Positions 44,667 to 54,522 of a DNA stretch of 57,154 nt are shown in pieces. Numbering within the stretch: position 1 is the stretch's first letter; each line of letters begins with the position of its first letter. The stretch covers positions 1 through 57,154 of the forward strand of contig JAEUHJ010000090.1 of NCBI GenBank assembly GCA_016795375.1, in the 5' to 3' direction. The notes beneath the pieces were generated by a model. It did not search any database. It was not told where the DNA came from and saw nothing but the letters and a program-made list of their open reading frames with translations. The position numbers and the translations under genes are program-made. The stretch is from Verrucomicrobiaceae bacterium. Lineage in GTDB: Bacteria > Verrucomicrobiota > Verrucomicrobiia > Verrucomicrobiales > Verrucomicrobiaceae.

Positions 44667-45632
44667 TCATTCGACGCTGGCTTTGAGGCCGGGAATGGCG
44701 GAGGCGAGCTGTTTCGCGCCGGCCTTGGTGGCCTTGGACTGCCAGAGATAGACGTGTTTGAGGCTTTTGATTCTGGCGAGATGCTTCAGGCCGGCGTCTG
44801 TGACCTCTGTGCCGTAGAGGTTGATGGTTTCGAGTTTTTTGAGGCCGGTGAGAGCCTCAAGTCCGGCGTCCGTGACCTTGGTCTGGCGCAAATCGAGGGA
44901 AACAAGGCGCGGAAGCTGCGCCACGGTCTTCAAGGCGGCGGCGGTGATGACGGTGCGGCCGAGGTCGAGCTGCACGATGTTTTCCTTGAGCGGCAGAAGG
45001 GCTTCGATCTTCGTGTCATCACACTTCGAGACACCGGTGAGGAAGTCCGCGCGCAGCAGAGGGCTGTCCACTTTCACGGGGGACACCTGCGCACCGGCGG
45101 CTTTCGCCTTGGCGAACGCTTCGTCGCCGGGCGTCTTCACCTCTTTTTCCAGCGCGGCGTAAAACAGATCGCGCGTGCGCGGCTTGAAAGGCTTCGCCAG
45201 CTCGGTGACCGCGCCTGCGGGCATGCCGAGCGTGCTGCCGACCCAGCCGCCGAAGTTCGCGCCCTCCTCGATCCACTTCTTCAGCAGCGCGGCTTCCTCT
45301 TTTGTCAGGTCGTCGCCCTTTGACGGCATGTGGCCGTCATCGTCCTTCGGCAGCATGACGGACTCGTAGATGGAGCTTTTGTCCGGCGCGCCGGCGGTGA
45401 GCACCGGGCCGTTCTCGCTGCCTTTGACGATGGCCCAGGAGGCGTCGAGCCGCAGGCCGGCCTTGGGCTCCTTTTTCTTTCCGTTTTCTTCAAAGGGGGC
45501 CTTGTGGCAGTCGATGCATTTTTTGGTGAGAAAGGGCAGGATCTCCTTCTCGAAATTCACCGCGGCTGTGGCGGTGGAGACGGCCAGGCTGGCGGTGAGA
45601 AAACACACGAAACGAAACGCGGAAGTGGACAT
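44667..45632 (-). CDS. Secreted c-type cytochrome / LRR protein
   Basis: This 321-residue protein has a signal peptide (cut near ATAAV). A planctomycete-type cytochrome domain with C39-x2-C42-H43 (FLTKKCIDCHKAPFE) contains SYESVMLPKDDDGHMPSKGDDLTKEEAALLKKWIEEGA-like features. A C-terminal leucine-rich repeat array follows (IVQLDLGRTVITAAAL, LVSLDLRQTKVTDAGLEAL, LETINLYGTEVTDAGLKHL). It is likely an exported heme scaffold. It lies in one run with the peroxiredoxin gene. Confidence 0.9.
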   Translation of the reverse strand: MSTSAFRFVCFLTASLAVSTATAAVNFEKEILPFLTKKCIDCHKAPFEENGKKKEPKAGLRLDASWAIVKGSENGPVLTAGAPDKSSIYESVMLPKDDDGHMPSKGDDLTKEEAALLKKWIEEGANFGGWVGSTLGMPAGAVTELAKPFKPRTRDLFYAALEKEVKTPGDEAFAKAKAAGAQVSPVKVDSPLLRADFLTGVSKCDDTKIEALLPLKENIVQLDLGRTVITAAALKTVAQLPRLVSLDLRQTKVTDAGLEALTGLKKLETINLYGTEVTDAGLKHLARIKSLKHVYLWQSKATKAGAKQLASAIPGLKASVE

Positions 45633-45751
45633 GAGGATGTGAAGTTGGTAGGAAAATGCACGAAGCGGGGTGCGCAGCCCGCCAAAATCGAGGCAGGGAT
45701 AACGCTTGCTTGTTGATCTTGTTTCAGAGAAATAGCCGCACATCCATCACC

Positions 45752-47062
45752 ATGAGCACGCCCACCTCCGCCCAGATTGAAGCCGACTCCCTGCTGCGAG
45801 GCAACACCCTCGCGATCGTCATGGGTGGTGGCGCCGGCACGCGGCTCTTCCCGCTGACAAAGAACCGCGCGAAGCCCGCAGTGCCGCTGGCGGGCAAGTA
45901 CCGCCTCGTGGACATTCCGATCAGCAACTGCATCAACTCCGGCCTGCGCCAGGTGTATGTGCTCACGCAGTACAACAGCGCCTCGCTCAACCGCCACCTC
46001 TCACGCACCTACCGTTTCGACCAGTTCACCCGTGGTTTCGTCGAGGTGCTCGCCGCGCAGCAGACCCCGGAGGGCGAGCGCTGGTACCAGGGCACCGCCG
46101 ACGCCGTGCGACAGAATCTGCGCTATTTTCTCGAAGGCGGGCACGAATACTTCCTCATCCTCAGCGGTGACCAGCTCTACCGCATGGACTTCCGCCAGGT
46201 GATGCGCCAGCACGTCGCCAACGGGGCCGACCTCACCATCGCCACGCTGCCGGTCAACGAGCGTGATGCCACCGGCTTCGGCATCATGCACGCCGACGAA
46301 AACGGCCGCATCAACGAGTTCGTCGAAAAGCCGAAGGATCCCGCCGTGCTCGAACGGCTGCGCATGCCTGCGGAGACATTGCGCTCTCTTGGCCTGGACG
46401 CCACCGAGCCGCGCTTTCAGGCGTCGATGGGCATCTACATCTTCAACCGCCAGGTGCTGATCGACTGCCTCGACAACAACCACAACGACTTCGGCAAGCA
46501 CATCATCCCCACCGCCATCAAGGACCGCCGAGTGCATGCCTACAACTTCCAGGGCTACTGGGAGGACATCGGCACCATCCACTCCTTCTTCCAGGCCAAT
46601 CTCGACCTGTGCAGAATGGTGCCGCAGTTCGACTTCTTCGACAGCGTCGCGCCCATCTTCTCCCACACCCGCGCCCTGCCCGCCACGAAGATCAACGGCG
46701 GCACCATCCGCGAGGCGCTGCTGGCCGACGGCTGCATCCTCACCGACGCGCACATCGAGACCGCCGTCATCGGCGTGCGCTCCCGCATCGAGGCCGGCAC
46801 CACCATCCGCGACAGCATCATCATGGGCGCGGACTTCTACGCCGGCGCCACCGGCACCGGTCCCGACCGCCTCCCGCCCGGCATCGGCCGCAACTGCCGC
46901 GTCGAACGCGCGATCATCGACAAAAACGTCCACATCGGCGACAACGCCGTCATCACCCCCGAAGGCAAGCCGGAGAACATGGACGGCGACAACTTCTTCA
47001 TCCGCGACGGCATCGTCTGCGTGCCGAAGGACGCCGTCATCCCGGCCGGGACGTGGATTTGA
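45752..47062 (+). CDS. glgC: Glucose-1-phosphate adenylyltransferase
   Basis: This 436-residue enzyme is of the normal length. It makes ADP-glucose from glucose 1-phosphate and ATP, the committed step of glycogen synthesis. The nucleotidyltransferase signature is [32 protein letters not shown]...NCINSG. Further landmarks are [32 protein letters not shown] and [10 protein letters not shown] left-handed beta-helix C-terminus follows ([33 protein letters not shown]). Allosteric control is typical of the family. It is a single gene divergent from the cytochrome-LRR gene. Confidence 0.97.
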   Translation: MSTPTSAQIEADSLLRGNTLAIVMGGGAGTRLFPLTKNRAKPAVPLAGKYRLVDIPISNCINSGLRQVYVLTQYNSASLNRHLSRTYRFDQFTRGFVEVLAAQQTPEGERWYQGTADAVRQNLRYFLEGGHEYFLILSGDQLYRMDFRQVMRQHVANGADLTIATLPVNERDATGFGIMHADENGRINEFVEKPKDPAVLERLRMPAETLRSLGLDATEPRFQASMGIYIFNRQVLIDCLDNNHNDFGKHIIPTAIKDRRVHAYNFQGYWEDIGTIHSFFQANLDLCRMVPQFDFFDSVAPIFSHTRALPATKINGGTIREALLADGCILTDAHIETAVIGVRSRIEAGTTIRDSIIMGADFYAGATGTGPDRLPPGIGRNCRVERAIIDKNVHIGDNAVITPEGKPENMDGDNFFIRDGIVCVPKDAVIPAGTWI

Positions 47063-47131
47063 GGCGTTCCGGCGCATTTCGGAGGCAATTCCTCCAACAA
47101 TCCACCCTCCGGTGACGTTGGTAGCACAGCC

Positions 47132-48601
47132 ATGAAGCACCATTCTCGCGTCCTGTCCGCCCTCCTGCTGATGCTCGCCACCGCCGGTGCCCAGGAGATG
47201 CGCACCTTCACCAATGCCGCCGGCAAAAGCATCCAGGCCAGGCTCGTCGGCATCCAGGGCGCGAACGTGACCATCGAAATGGCAAACGGTCAGAAATACA
47301 CCCTGCCCGCCTCCTCCTTCTCCACCGGAGACCAGGAGTATTTCAAATCCGCGACCGCTCCGTCGGCCAAGCCCGCCGCCTACAAACCTGGACCCAATGA
47401 CAAGCTGGAGCCTGCCGCCGTGAATGAAGCCGTCGGCCAGCCGATGTTCGGCGAAGCCTCGCTCTGGGAATCCTCCGCCGAGGAAATCGCGAAAAAACTC
47501 GGCATCCCGCCCGAATCCAAGACCAGGAACGCCAGCAGCTTCCGCTCCTACACCAAGGACGGTTACCTCATGTTCGGCGCGCACCCCTTCTCCGTGGCGA
47601 TGTATGCGGAAAACGACAAGGTCACCAGCTTCTCCCTCGTCTTCGCCAACAAGGGCGACCTGTTCAGCGCCAAAGGCGGCGGCGAGATGCACTTCGACAA
47701 GGACACACCGCCCGCACAGGCCGCGATGATCGTCAAAAAGGCCATGGACAAGGATCTGGAGGCGATCTCCGCCGCCTTGACCAAAACGCTCGGCGCTCCC
47801 AAAAAAGAGCGCTTTGGCGAAGGCAAGTCCGGCGTCGGCCGCATGAACATGCAGCGCTGGGACTGGCGCGGCCATTCCATCCTCCTCGCCGATGCCGAGG
47901 GTGAATACGTCGGCGTGCAGATCGTCACCAACGCTTTCGCGGATGCGGGCGGCAAGGTCGCTGACACCACCGACACCGTCATCAAGGCCCGCGCCCTCGC
48001 CAATCTCGAAAAACGTGAGAACGGCGACGTCGTCGTCGGTGACCTGCCCATGGTCGATCAGGGACCGAAAGGCTACTGCGCACCCGCCACGGCCGAGCGC
48101 GCCATGCGTTACCTCGGCGTGCCGGCGGACATGTACATCCTCGCCAATGCAGGCCAGACCGGCTACGGCGGCGGCACCAGCGTCTCCATGCTGCTCGAAG
48201 GCATGGCCGGCCAGATTCGCAGCAAGCGCCGCTCCTTCGACGCCTGGACGGGTGACTTGAAGCTCAAGGAACTGCAAAAATACATCGACCGCGGCGTGCC
48301 GGTCATGTGGTGCCTCTGCAGCACCAAAGGTTTCAACGACACCGCCAACAGCCGCACCAAGGAGCGCAAGACTGTGACAGACTGGGCCGCCTGGAAGGAA
48401 AGAGTCACCAAGGAGTCCGCCTCCAACACACTGCCGATCGACAAGGACACACGCCACGTCGTCCTCATCATGGGCTACAACAAGGACACCAACGAGATCG
48501 CCTTCAGCGACAGTTGGGGAGAGGACTTCAAAGAGCGCTGGATCACCCTGCCCGAGGCCCAGCAGGTCTCCGACAATCGTTTCTATGTGATCGGCTTCTG
48601 A
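47132..48601 (+). CDS. Secreted SHD1-domain protein with C39/papain-like C-terminal domain
   Basis: This 489-residue protein has a signal peptide (cut near ATAGA). Residues about 22-72 form an SHD1-like domain (FTNAAGKSIQARLVGI...TIEMANGQKYTLPASSFS). A middle region of unknown fold (about 90-290) follows. The C-terminal domain has the papain-like triad: QGPKGYC316APATAERAM, R-H442-VVLIMGYN and AFSD460SWGE. It looks like a secreted cysteine peptidase of the C39-like class. It converges on the next gene with a 19-bp overlap at the 3' ends. Confidence 0.85.
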   Translation: MKHHSRVLSALLLMLATAGAQEMRTFTNAAGKSIQARLVGIQGANVTIEMANGQKYTLPASSFSTGDQEYFKSATAPSAKPAAYKPGPNDKLEPAAVNEAVGQPMFGEASLWESSAEEIAKKLGIPPESKTRNASSFRSYTKDGYLMFGAHPFSVAMYAENDKVTSFSLVFANKGDLFSAKGGGEMHFDKDTPPAQAAMIVKKAMDKDLEAISAALTKTLGAPKKERFGEGKSGVGRMNMQRWDWRGHSILLADAEGEYVGVQIVTNAFADAGGKVADTTDTVIKARALANLEKRENGDVVVGDLPMVDQGPKGYCAPATAERAMRYLGVPADMYILANAGQTGYGGGTSVSMLLEGMAGQIRSKRRSFDAWTGDLKLKELQKYIDRGVPVMWCLCSTKGFNDTANSRTKERKTVTDWAAWKERVTKESASNTLPIDKDTRHVVLIMGYNKDTNEIAFSDSWGEDFKERWITLPEAQQVSDNRFYVIGF

Positions 48602-49281
48602 GCCATCCCTTGCACGGCCAGCAGCAGCGCCAGAAAACCGGCCACGATGCCGAGCACCAGCCGGTTCAGCCACGCGGCGTCATCCTCACTCATCTCACGG
48701 CGGATTTCTGCCTCGGCGGCCAGTTGGTCATGAAACAGCGGACTTGCCAGCCTCACCACCGCGAGGTCCGCATCGGTGAAGCGCGCCGGATCGAATCCCG
48801 TCCGCCGCAGGATGCGCGGAAGGTCTTGAATTTCACGCGAGAATTCAATCAATGCCTCGGAACCGAAACAAGGCATGCCTTCATGCTCGTGCAGCAGCAC
48901 GAGAATCCGCCGCCCTTTCTGCAAATGACGCAATCTTCCCCAATTCGGATCCACCGGTGTGTATGGTGAACGATCGTATCCAGCCGAGAGCCGCGCCGTT
49001 GAGATGCCTTCGAGTCCTTTGACACGGCCAAACGCCCGCTCCACACGCATGACACACGACTCGGAGAGCCAGGTTTGCCGCGGAGTCGTCTCCACCTCGG
49101 AAGAAGCCTCCATCACCGTGCCAGCTAAAAATGCCTCGGAGGTGGCGACGAATCCGGAGTACCATGGGGTCATCGAAATCTCGATCATCCGGCCGCTGGG
49201 GCCGACTTTGATCTCCGGCAACGGTTCGCCGTGAGCGTTCGAACAGATCGCGGTGACGAAAATCAAGGCCAGCGAACGCAT
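48583..49281 (-). CDS. Exported protein with C-terminal TM helix, unknown
   Basis: This 232-residue protein has a signal peptide (MRSLALIFVTAICSNAHG). A mixed domain contains EAFLAGTVMEASSEVETTP, SESCVMRVERAFGRVKG and GRRILVLLHEHEGMPCFGSEALIEF. A C-terminal TM helix (about 205-225, LVLGIVAGFLALLLAVQG) follows. The middle resembles the region of proteins that bind or report on secreted complexes, but I cannot name a family. I chose the ATG at 49281 for its signal peptide. It starts 4 bp before the end of aroC, so the two may be cotranscribed. Confidence 0.75.
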   Translation of the reverse strand: MRSLALIFVTAICSNAHGEPLPEIKVGPSGRMIEISMTPWYSGFVATSEAFLAGTVMEASSEVETTPRQTWLSESCVMRVERAFGRVKGLEGISTARLSAGYDRSPYTPVDPNWGRLRHLQKGRRILVLLHEHEGMPCFGSEALIEFSREIQDLPRILRRTGFDPARFTDADLAVVRLASPLFHDQLAAEAEIRREMSEDDAAWLNRLVLGIVAGFLALLLAVQGMAQKPIT

Positions 49282-49285
49282 GGCA

Positions 49286-50371
49286 TCACCCCATCTGTGC
49301 CCGTTGGCGCAGGAAATGATCGGCGAGAACGAGATGCACCATCGCCTCGACCATCGGCACGGCGCGTGGCAGCACGCACGGGTCATGACGTCCTCTCGCG
49401 GACAAAGTGGTGTCCTCACCGGTGTTGGTCACTGTTTTTTGCTCGCGCAGCACGGTGGCGGTGGGCTTGAAGGCGACGCGGAAGATGATCTCCTCGCCGT
49501 TGCTGATGCCGCCCTGGATGCCGCCGCTGCGATTCGTGCGTGTGCGGACGTTTTTGCCGTCCATGAAAAACTCGTCGTTGTGCTCCAGGCCGGTCATTGT
49601 CGTGCCGGCGAAGCCGCTGCCGATTTCAAAACCCTTCGTGGCAGGCAGGCTGAGCATCGCCTTGGCCAGATCGGCCTCCAGCTTGTCGAACACCGGTTCA
49701 CCAAGGCCCGGTGGCACGCCGCGCACGACGCATTCGATCACGCCGCCGACGCTGTTGCCCTCGCGGCGCATGTTTTCGATCAGCTCGATCATTTTCTCCG
49801 CCGCCACGGGATCGCAGGTGCGGACGATGTTTGATTCGATCACTTCGGAATTCAACGCGGCGCCCGCCGGCACCTCCGCGTGCAGATTCTGCACCGTTTT
49901 GACGTAGGCGAGGCATTCGTAGCCCGAAATCGAGTGCTGGAGCACTTTGCGCGCGATGGCACCCGCGGCGACGCGACCGATCGTCTCTCGTGCGCTCGAC
50001 CTGCCACCACCGGAGACGGCGCGGATGCCGTATTTGGCGTCGTAAGTGTAGTCAGCGTGGCTCGGACGATACGCCTGCTGCATTTCCGTGTAGGCGGACG
50101 GCCTCTGGTCCGTGTTGCGCACGAAAATGCCAATGGGCGTGCCGAGCGTTCGCCCGTCGAGCACGCCGGAGAGGATCTCAGCCGTGTCGTCCTCCTTGCG
50201 CGGTGTCACGATCTTGCTCTGGCCGGGGCGGCGGCGGTCCAGCTCGTGCTGGATGTCCTCGACCGTGAGCGGGATGCGCGGAGGGCAGCCGTCGATGACG
50301 ACGCCGACGCCGGGGCCGTGCGATTCGCCCCAGGTGCTGATGCGGAAGAGTGTGCCGAGACTGCTGGACAT
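49286..50371 (-). CDS. aroC: Chorismate synthase
   Basis: This 361-residue enzyme converts 5-enolpyruvylshikimate 3-phosphate to chorismate with reduced FMN, the last common step to aromatic amino acids. The family signatures are [17 protein letters not shown] near the N-terminus, [14 protein letters not shown], the second signature [20 protein letters not shown], and [14 protein letters not shown] with [17 protein letters not shown] at the end. The ATG at 50371 gives the expected N-terminus ([15 protein letters not shown]). Confidence 0.97.
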   Translation of the reverse strand: MSSSLGTLFRISTWGESHGPGVGVVIDGCPPRIPLTVEDIQHELDRRRPGQSKIVTPRKEDDTAEILSGVLDGRTLGTPIGIFVRNTDQRPSAYTEMQQAYRPSHADYTYDAKYGIRAVSGGGRSSARETIGRVAAGAIARKVLQHSISGYECLAYVKTVQNLHAEVPAGAALNSEVIESNIVRTCDPVAAEKMIELIENMRREGNSVGGVIECVVRGVPPGLGEPVFDKLEADLAKAMLSLPATKGFEIGSGFAGTTMTGLEHNDEFFMDGKNVRTRTNRSGGIQGGISNGEEIIFRVAFKPTATVLREQKTVTNTGEDTTLSARGRHDPCVLPRAVPMVEAMVHLVLADHFLRQRAQMG

Positions 50372-50420
50372 GTTATTTTCATCATGGACGGGGATGAACC
50401 TGCTGCAAATGGTTCGCCCC

Positions 50421-51176
50421 ATGAAACTCCCGCGCTGGCTTCTCACCGTCTTTGGCTGTGCCACGATCACCTCCCACCTGCACGGCGCGGAGACGGTGGA
50501 GCATGAAGGCGGGCGCTATCACCTCCACCGTGTGGACAAGGCGGACTGGTCGCGACTCGAACTGGCCTGGACCGGCACAAACAACAAGCCATTGGGCGAT
50601 TTCAACGGCCTGCGCCAGCATCTGGCCGCGCAGAACAAGAAGATCGTGTTTGCGACGAACGCGGGCATTTACGAGCGCGGCCCGAAGCCGTGCGGGCTGA
50701 CGATCTGCGCCGGGCGTGAACTGGTGCCGCTGAGTTTGCGCGATGGAGAGGGGAATTTCTTCCTCAAACCGAACGGTGTCTTCTATCTCGATGACAAGAC
50801 CGGCCCCGGCGTGATGGAGGCCGCCGAATTCGCCAAAAGCGGCCTCAAACCGCGTGTTGCGACGCAATCCGGCCCGCTGTTGCTGCGCCAAGGCGTGATT
50901 CATCCCGCGTTTCGGATGAACTCGCCGAACAAACGCCTGCGCAATGCCGTCGGTGTGCGCAAAGAAGACGGGCAGATCATCTTTGTGATGAGCGACCGTG
51001 ACGATTCAGTGCTGGGACGCGTGACGTTTCACCAGCTCAGCCGGTTTTTCCTGCATCTCGGCTGCGAGGACGCGCTGTTCCTGGACGGGGACATCTCCAC
51101 CATGCTCGTCGATCCGAAGCCGGACGCGAAGTTCACCTCCAATACTTTCGCGGCGATGTTTTTCATCGCGGAGTGA
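50421..51176 (+). CDS. Secreted phosphodiester glycosidase-family protein (NAGPA/DUF2233)
   Basis: This 251-residue protein has a signal peptide ([23 protein letters not shown]). The family motifs are [69 protein letters not shown], and the active-site-like [18 protein letters not shown]. Relatives cleave N-acetylglucosamine 1-phosphodiesters. I use the ATG at 50421 since the signal peptide follows; two upstream in-frame ATGs would add a few residues. It is divergent from aroC. Confidence 0.9.
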   Translation: MKLPRWLLTVFGCATITSHLHGAETVEHEGGRYHLHRVDKADWSRLELAWTGTNNKPLGDFNGLRQHLAAQNKKIVFATNAGIYERGPKPCGLTICAGRELVPLSLRDGEGNFFLKPNGVFYLDDKTGPGVMEAAEFAKSGLKPRVATQSGPLLLRQGVIHPAFRMNSPNKRLRNAVGVRKEDGQIIFVMSDRDDSVLGRVTFHQLSRFFLHLGCEDALFLDGDISTMLVDPKPDAKFTSNTFAAMFFIAE

Positions 51177-51179
51177 GGC

Positions 51180-52700
51180 TCACGCCCGCGCCGACAGCTC
51201 CGGCGCGAGCTTGGTGGTGATTTCGGCCTTGAGCCAGACCTTGATGCCGTCCCACATCAGACGCAGCGCGCTGTTATCCGGTGAGAAGCTCTGACGCGGG
51301 GTCCAGAGATGGCCGTGGTTGCGGCGGCCATGCATGCCTTTGCGGACACGCTCGTTGGCGAGGTGGACAAGCCGACGGTTGTAGAAGGCCATGAAACGGC
51401 CGAAAAACGTGCCCGCCGGCCCGTCATAGGGCAGCCGTGTCCATTCGTAGTCCGGGTTGGAATACACAAGCCGCACCGGGCCGATGAAGTATGCGCCGAG
51501 ATCCAGGAGGAAGGCGGCGTTCATCAGCTCCGCGTCACCGATGTAGGCATATTTGTCCTTGTAGAGCGCGTCGAACCAGATCCGCCAGCACCGCGGGTAG
51601 GCCATGTTCAGGTAGTCGGTGATCTCCCGCGTGCATTCCCCGGCGAGGTTTTTTTTCACCAGGCCGACGGCGGCATGGACGGTGTGGGCGATGAAGTCGA
51701 TGCCGTGGCTGTAAAGCGGATCCATGAATCCGCAGGCGTCTCCCACCATGACCCAGCGGTTTCCAGTGATGCGTTCCGACCGATAGGCGAGGTTCTTGTA
51801 GTAGAAGGTGTCGCCGGCATCCGGCACCGCGTGCTCGAACATCAACCTGCCGACCGGATGCGCCATGAGATGAGCCTGCAGGCGGGCGAGCAGCGTCGGG
51901 CCTTCCGGCAGCGTGAAATAACGGCGGTCCCATGTCACGCCCGCGCTGTAGCTGCCGTCGGACAGCGGGATGATCCAGCACCACCAGCCGCGGCCCATGA
52001 GATGATTCGTGGAGGTGGTGCGCAGGCCATGCACTCCCTTCATCAAATTCGGGAACATTTCGCGGCTCTTGAAGCTGTCGAGGCCGTTCACATTGCGGAA
52101 ACGGCACCAGATGGAGGACGTCGGATGCTCGTCCTCCGCGCTGTGATGCACGCCGAGCTTCTTCGCCAGCACGGCGGCCTTGCCGGAGGCGTCGATGAGC
52201 CAGCGTGTGGTCACGGCACGCGTTCCGCCCTCCTTCGGCGTGATTTCGAGCGTGTGCGGGGAGTCGTCCTCGGAAAGCGTGATGGTTTTGACCGTGGCGG
52301 GCCGCATCAACCCGCAGCCGAAGTCACAAGCCTCCTTGAGCAGGTGCTCGTCGAACAGCGCGCGGTCGAGCTGAAAGGTCGGCAGCCGCGACTGGAAATT
52401 CGGGCCGATCTCGGTGAGGTCGTCCACGGAATCCTGCGGCGTTTTGCAGAACCACATGCGCAGGCCGTGCTTCTGATACTGTCGGGCGCTGAGATGCGCG
52501 CCCTGGTGCAGCACGCGTGTGAGGAAACAGCCGGCGACCTCGGAGGTGCTCTCCCCCACCTTGCGGTCAAACTCCGCCGTGCGCTCCACGATCAGGACGC
52601 GCAGGTCCGGATGCCCGCGCTTGAGCATCATCCCCGCCGCCGCGCCGGACAGCGCCCCGCCCATGATGACCACGTCATAATCTGCGGGCGGGGGATTCAT
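51180..52700 (-). CDS. FAD-dependent oxidoreductase (tryptophan halogenase-like)
   Basis: This 506-residue flavoprotein has an N-terminal FAD-binding motif YDVVIMGGALSGAAAGMMLKRG, VLIVERTAEFDRKVGESTSEV, a substrate-side WLIDASGK, and WVMVGDACGFMDPLYSHGID. The lysine-containing tryptophan halogenase signature is not complete, so halogenation is uncertain. Such enzymes are regular members of aryl-polyene and flexirubin clusters, where they may hydroxylate or halogenate the aromatic head. The facing acyltransferase gene begins 95 bp away. Confidence 0.88.
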   Translation of the reverse strand: MNPPPADYDVVIMGGALSGAAAGMMLKRGHPDLRVLIVERTAEFDRKVGESTSEVAGCFLTRVLHQGAHLSARQYQKHGLRMWFCKTPQDSVDDLTEIGPNFQSRLPTFQLDRALFDEHLLKEACDFGCGLMRPATVKTITLSEDDSPHTLEITPKEGGTRAVTTRWLIDASGKAAVLAKKLGVHHSAEDEHPTSSIWCRFRNVNGLDSFKSREMFPNLMKGVHGLRTTSTNHLMGRGWWCWIIPLSDGSYSAGVTWDRRYFTLPEGPTLLARLQAHLMAHPVGRLMFEHAVPDAGDTFYYKNLAYRSERITGNRWVMVGDACGFMDPLYSHGIDFIAHTVHAAVGLVKKNLAGECTREITDYLNMAYPRCWRIWFDALYKDKYAYIGDAELMNAAFLLDLGAYFIGPVRLVYSNPDYEWTRLPYDGPAGTFFGRFMAFYNRRLVHLANERVRKGMHGRRNHGHLWTPRQSFSPDNSALRLMWDGIKVWLKAEITTKLAPELSARA

Positions 52701-52795
52701 CGGGGCAAGCGGGCTGAAAAAGTTTGTTGTCGGACTGGAGGCGCCGGTCGAAAAGAAACGTCCTCCGCCTCCTCCCGCCCGATCTTCCCAAATAG

Positions 52796-53731
52796 ATGCC
52801 ATCCCCCGAAACCGCAACCAACGAACCGCAGGAACGGCATGTGGACGCGCACTTCGGTCTGCATGACGCGACATGGACGAGGGTGATGCTTTTTTTCATG
52901 CGCCTCCTGCCAAAACGCCTGGTCATCGCCCTGGCGTATCCGGTGACTGCGGTGATTTGCCTGCTGGCGGTGCCGCAGCGCGAGGCCGTGCGGAAGAACC
53001 TGGCCACCCTGCTGCCGCCGCGTGGCGGCGGCGCGCGCGCGGTCTTCCGTGTGTTTTTGCAGTTCGCGCTGACGTATCTCGACCGCTTGTGGCACCTCCA
53101 CTTCAACCAGGAGGTGAGATGGGAGATCGGGGGGGGCACCGGCCTCGAAACCTTGCGCAATGAAAACGGTGGTGTGCTCGTCTTCACCGTGCATTCGGGC
53201 AATTACGACCTCGGCGCGGCCCTCTTCGCCCGCAAATCCGGCCGCGCCATCCACACCGTGCGCCGGCCGGAAGCCTCGGCCTCCCTGCAAAAGCTGCGGG
53301 CGCAGGAACTGCGCGAGGAGGAACGGCGCGAGCCGCATCTGCACATCCATTACAACGAACCCGGCGGCCACCTCGGCATGGAGCTCTGCCGCCGCCTGCT
53401 GGCCGGCGAGATCGTGTGTGTGCAGGGAGACCGCGTCGTGGGCGATGTCGCGCCTTCCCTCCACACGATCAATGGCGTGACCTACCTCATCCCGCGCGGT
53501 CCCCTCGTGCTGGCGGAGGTCACCGGCGCGCCATGTTATCCGGTGTTCCTCACCCGCACCGGCCTGCTTTCCTACCGCATCGAACTGGGTTCCGCCTTCA
53601 TCGAGCGCGGCCGCAAACCGAAGGCCGCCGATGTCGCCGCCGCCTGGCTGCCGGTGATGCACGATTTCCTCGTCCGGCACTGGGATCAATGGTTTGTGTT
53701 TGAACCGCTCGTCACCCGTGACCCGGCATGA
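52796..53731 (+). CDS. LpxL/HtrB-like acyltransferase
   Basis: This 311-residue membrane-associated acyltransferase has the catalytic H133-SGNY-D138 motif (HX4D). It also has a hydrophobic stretch (about 40-60), GEIVCVQGDRVV, and VPRGPLVLA-like IPRGPLVLAEVTGAPCYPVFL. The LpxL-like branch acylates glycerol- or sugar-linked lipids; in aryl-polyene clusters it attaches the polyene to a lipid. It is translationally coupled to the deacetylase by an ATGA overlap. Confidence 0.9.
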   Translation: MPSPETATNEPQERHVDAHFGLHDATWTRVMLFFMRLLPKRLVIALAYPVTAVICLLAVPQREAVRKNLATLLPPRGGGARAVFRVFLQFALTYLDRLWHLHFNQEVRWEIGGGTGLETLRNENGGVLVFTVHSGNYDLGAALFARKSGRAIHTVRRPEASASLQKLRAQELREEERREPHLHIHYNEPGGHLGMELCRRLLAGEIVCVQGDRVVGDVAPSLHTINGVTYLIPRGPLVLAEVTGAPCYPVFLTRTGLLSYRIELGSAFIERGRKPKAADVAAAWLPVMHDFLVRHWDQWFVFEPLVTRDPA

Positions 53732-54522
53732 AGGCTGAAATCCACGCCCGCGGCCTGCGCTCCATCCGCCTGCGGTTTTTCGCAGCACTCCTGCCGCCGG
53801 GAGGCGCCGCCTGGCTGGCATGGCTGGACCGGCCCGCTGCCGCCGCGCTTTTTTTCGTCACGGGATTCACCGTGATGACCATCGGCACCCTCATGCCGCG
53901 CTGCGCGCTGTTTGGCCGCATGATCAAACGCCTGCCGCCGGGCCCAAACCACGCGCTGCTCACCATCGACGACGGCCCGCACCCGGAACACACGCCCGTG
54001 ATTCTCGATCTTCTGGACCGTCATGGGCTGAAGGCCGTTTTTTTCCTCATCGGAGACCGTGCGGCCGCGCATCCACATCTCGTGCGCGAGATCCTCGTCC
54101 GCGGGCATGAGATCGGCAATCACACCCAGACCCATCCGGCGACCACGTTCTGGGCTCTGCGCCCCAGGCATCTGTGGCGGGAGATCGCCACCTGCCAGGA
54201 GACACTGACACGCCTGTGTCCGGAGAGTCCGCCGCGTTTCTTCCGCCCGCCCGCCGGTCATCATAACATCTTCCTGCCCGCCATCACGCGGGCGCTGGGC
54301 CTGCGCATCCTGATGTGGGACGCGCGCGGTTTTGACGGCGTGCGCACTGACGTGGAGAAGATCACCCGCCGCATTCGCGAGCGTCTCAAGCCCGGCTCCA
54401 TCGTCCTCATCCATGAGGCCACGCCGGTGGCCGTCGAAGTGGCCGAAGCGGTCGCCGCGCTGTTCGAGCCGGGCCGGCTCGCCTCCGCCGACCCCTCAAA
54501 GCTGGCGTTCAGCGACGATTAA
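53728..54522 (+). CDS. Polysaccharide deacetylase (NodB/CE4)
   Basis: This 264-residue protein has one N-terminal TM region (about 35-60) and a full CE4 domain: TID81D82GPHPEHTP, metal ligands H132 and H136 in NHTQTHPATT, FRPPAGHHN, and LKPGSIVLIHEATP. All catalytic positions are intact, unlike the PelA-like protein in this window. Its substrate here is not obvious; a lipid or sugar part of the polyene product is possible. It overlaps the acyltransferase by 4 nt and the convergent methyltransferase by 27 bp. Confidence 0.93.
   Translation: MKAEIHARGLRSIRLRFFAALLPPGGAAWLAWLDRPAAAALFFVTGFTVMTIGTLMPRCALFGRMIKRLPPGPNHALLTIDDGPHPEHTPVILDLLDRHGLKAVFFLIGDRAAAHPHLVREILVRGHEIGNHTQTHPATTFWALRPRHLWREIATCQETLTRLCPESPPRFFRPPAGHHNIFLPAITRALGLRILMWDARGFDGVRTDVEKITRRIRERLKPGSIVLIHEATPVAVEVAEAVAALFEPGRLASADPSKLAFSDD

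Noticed and set aside
46001..48673. A very long open frame on the minus strand opposite glgC and the SHD1 gene
   Set aside because: It is Val/Asp/Gly-rich shadow coding of two well-supported plus-strand genes in GC-rich DNA; no domain motif appears.
51180..52700. Calling the FAD enzyme a tryptophan halogenase
   Set aside because: The FAD motifs fit the superfamily, but the specific halogenase signature with its catalytic Lys is not clear, so only the broader name is used.
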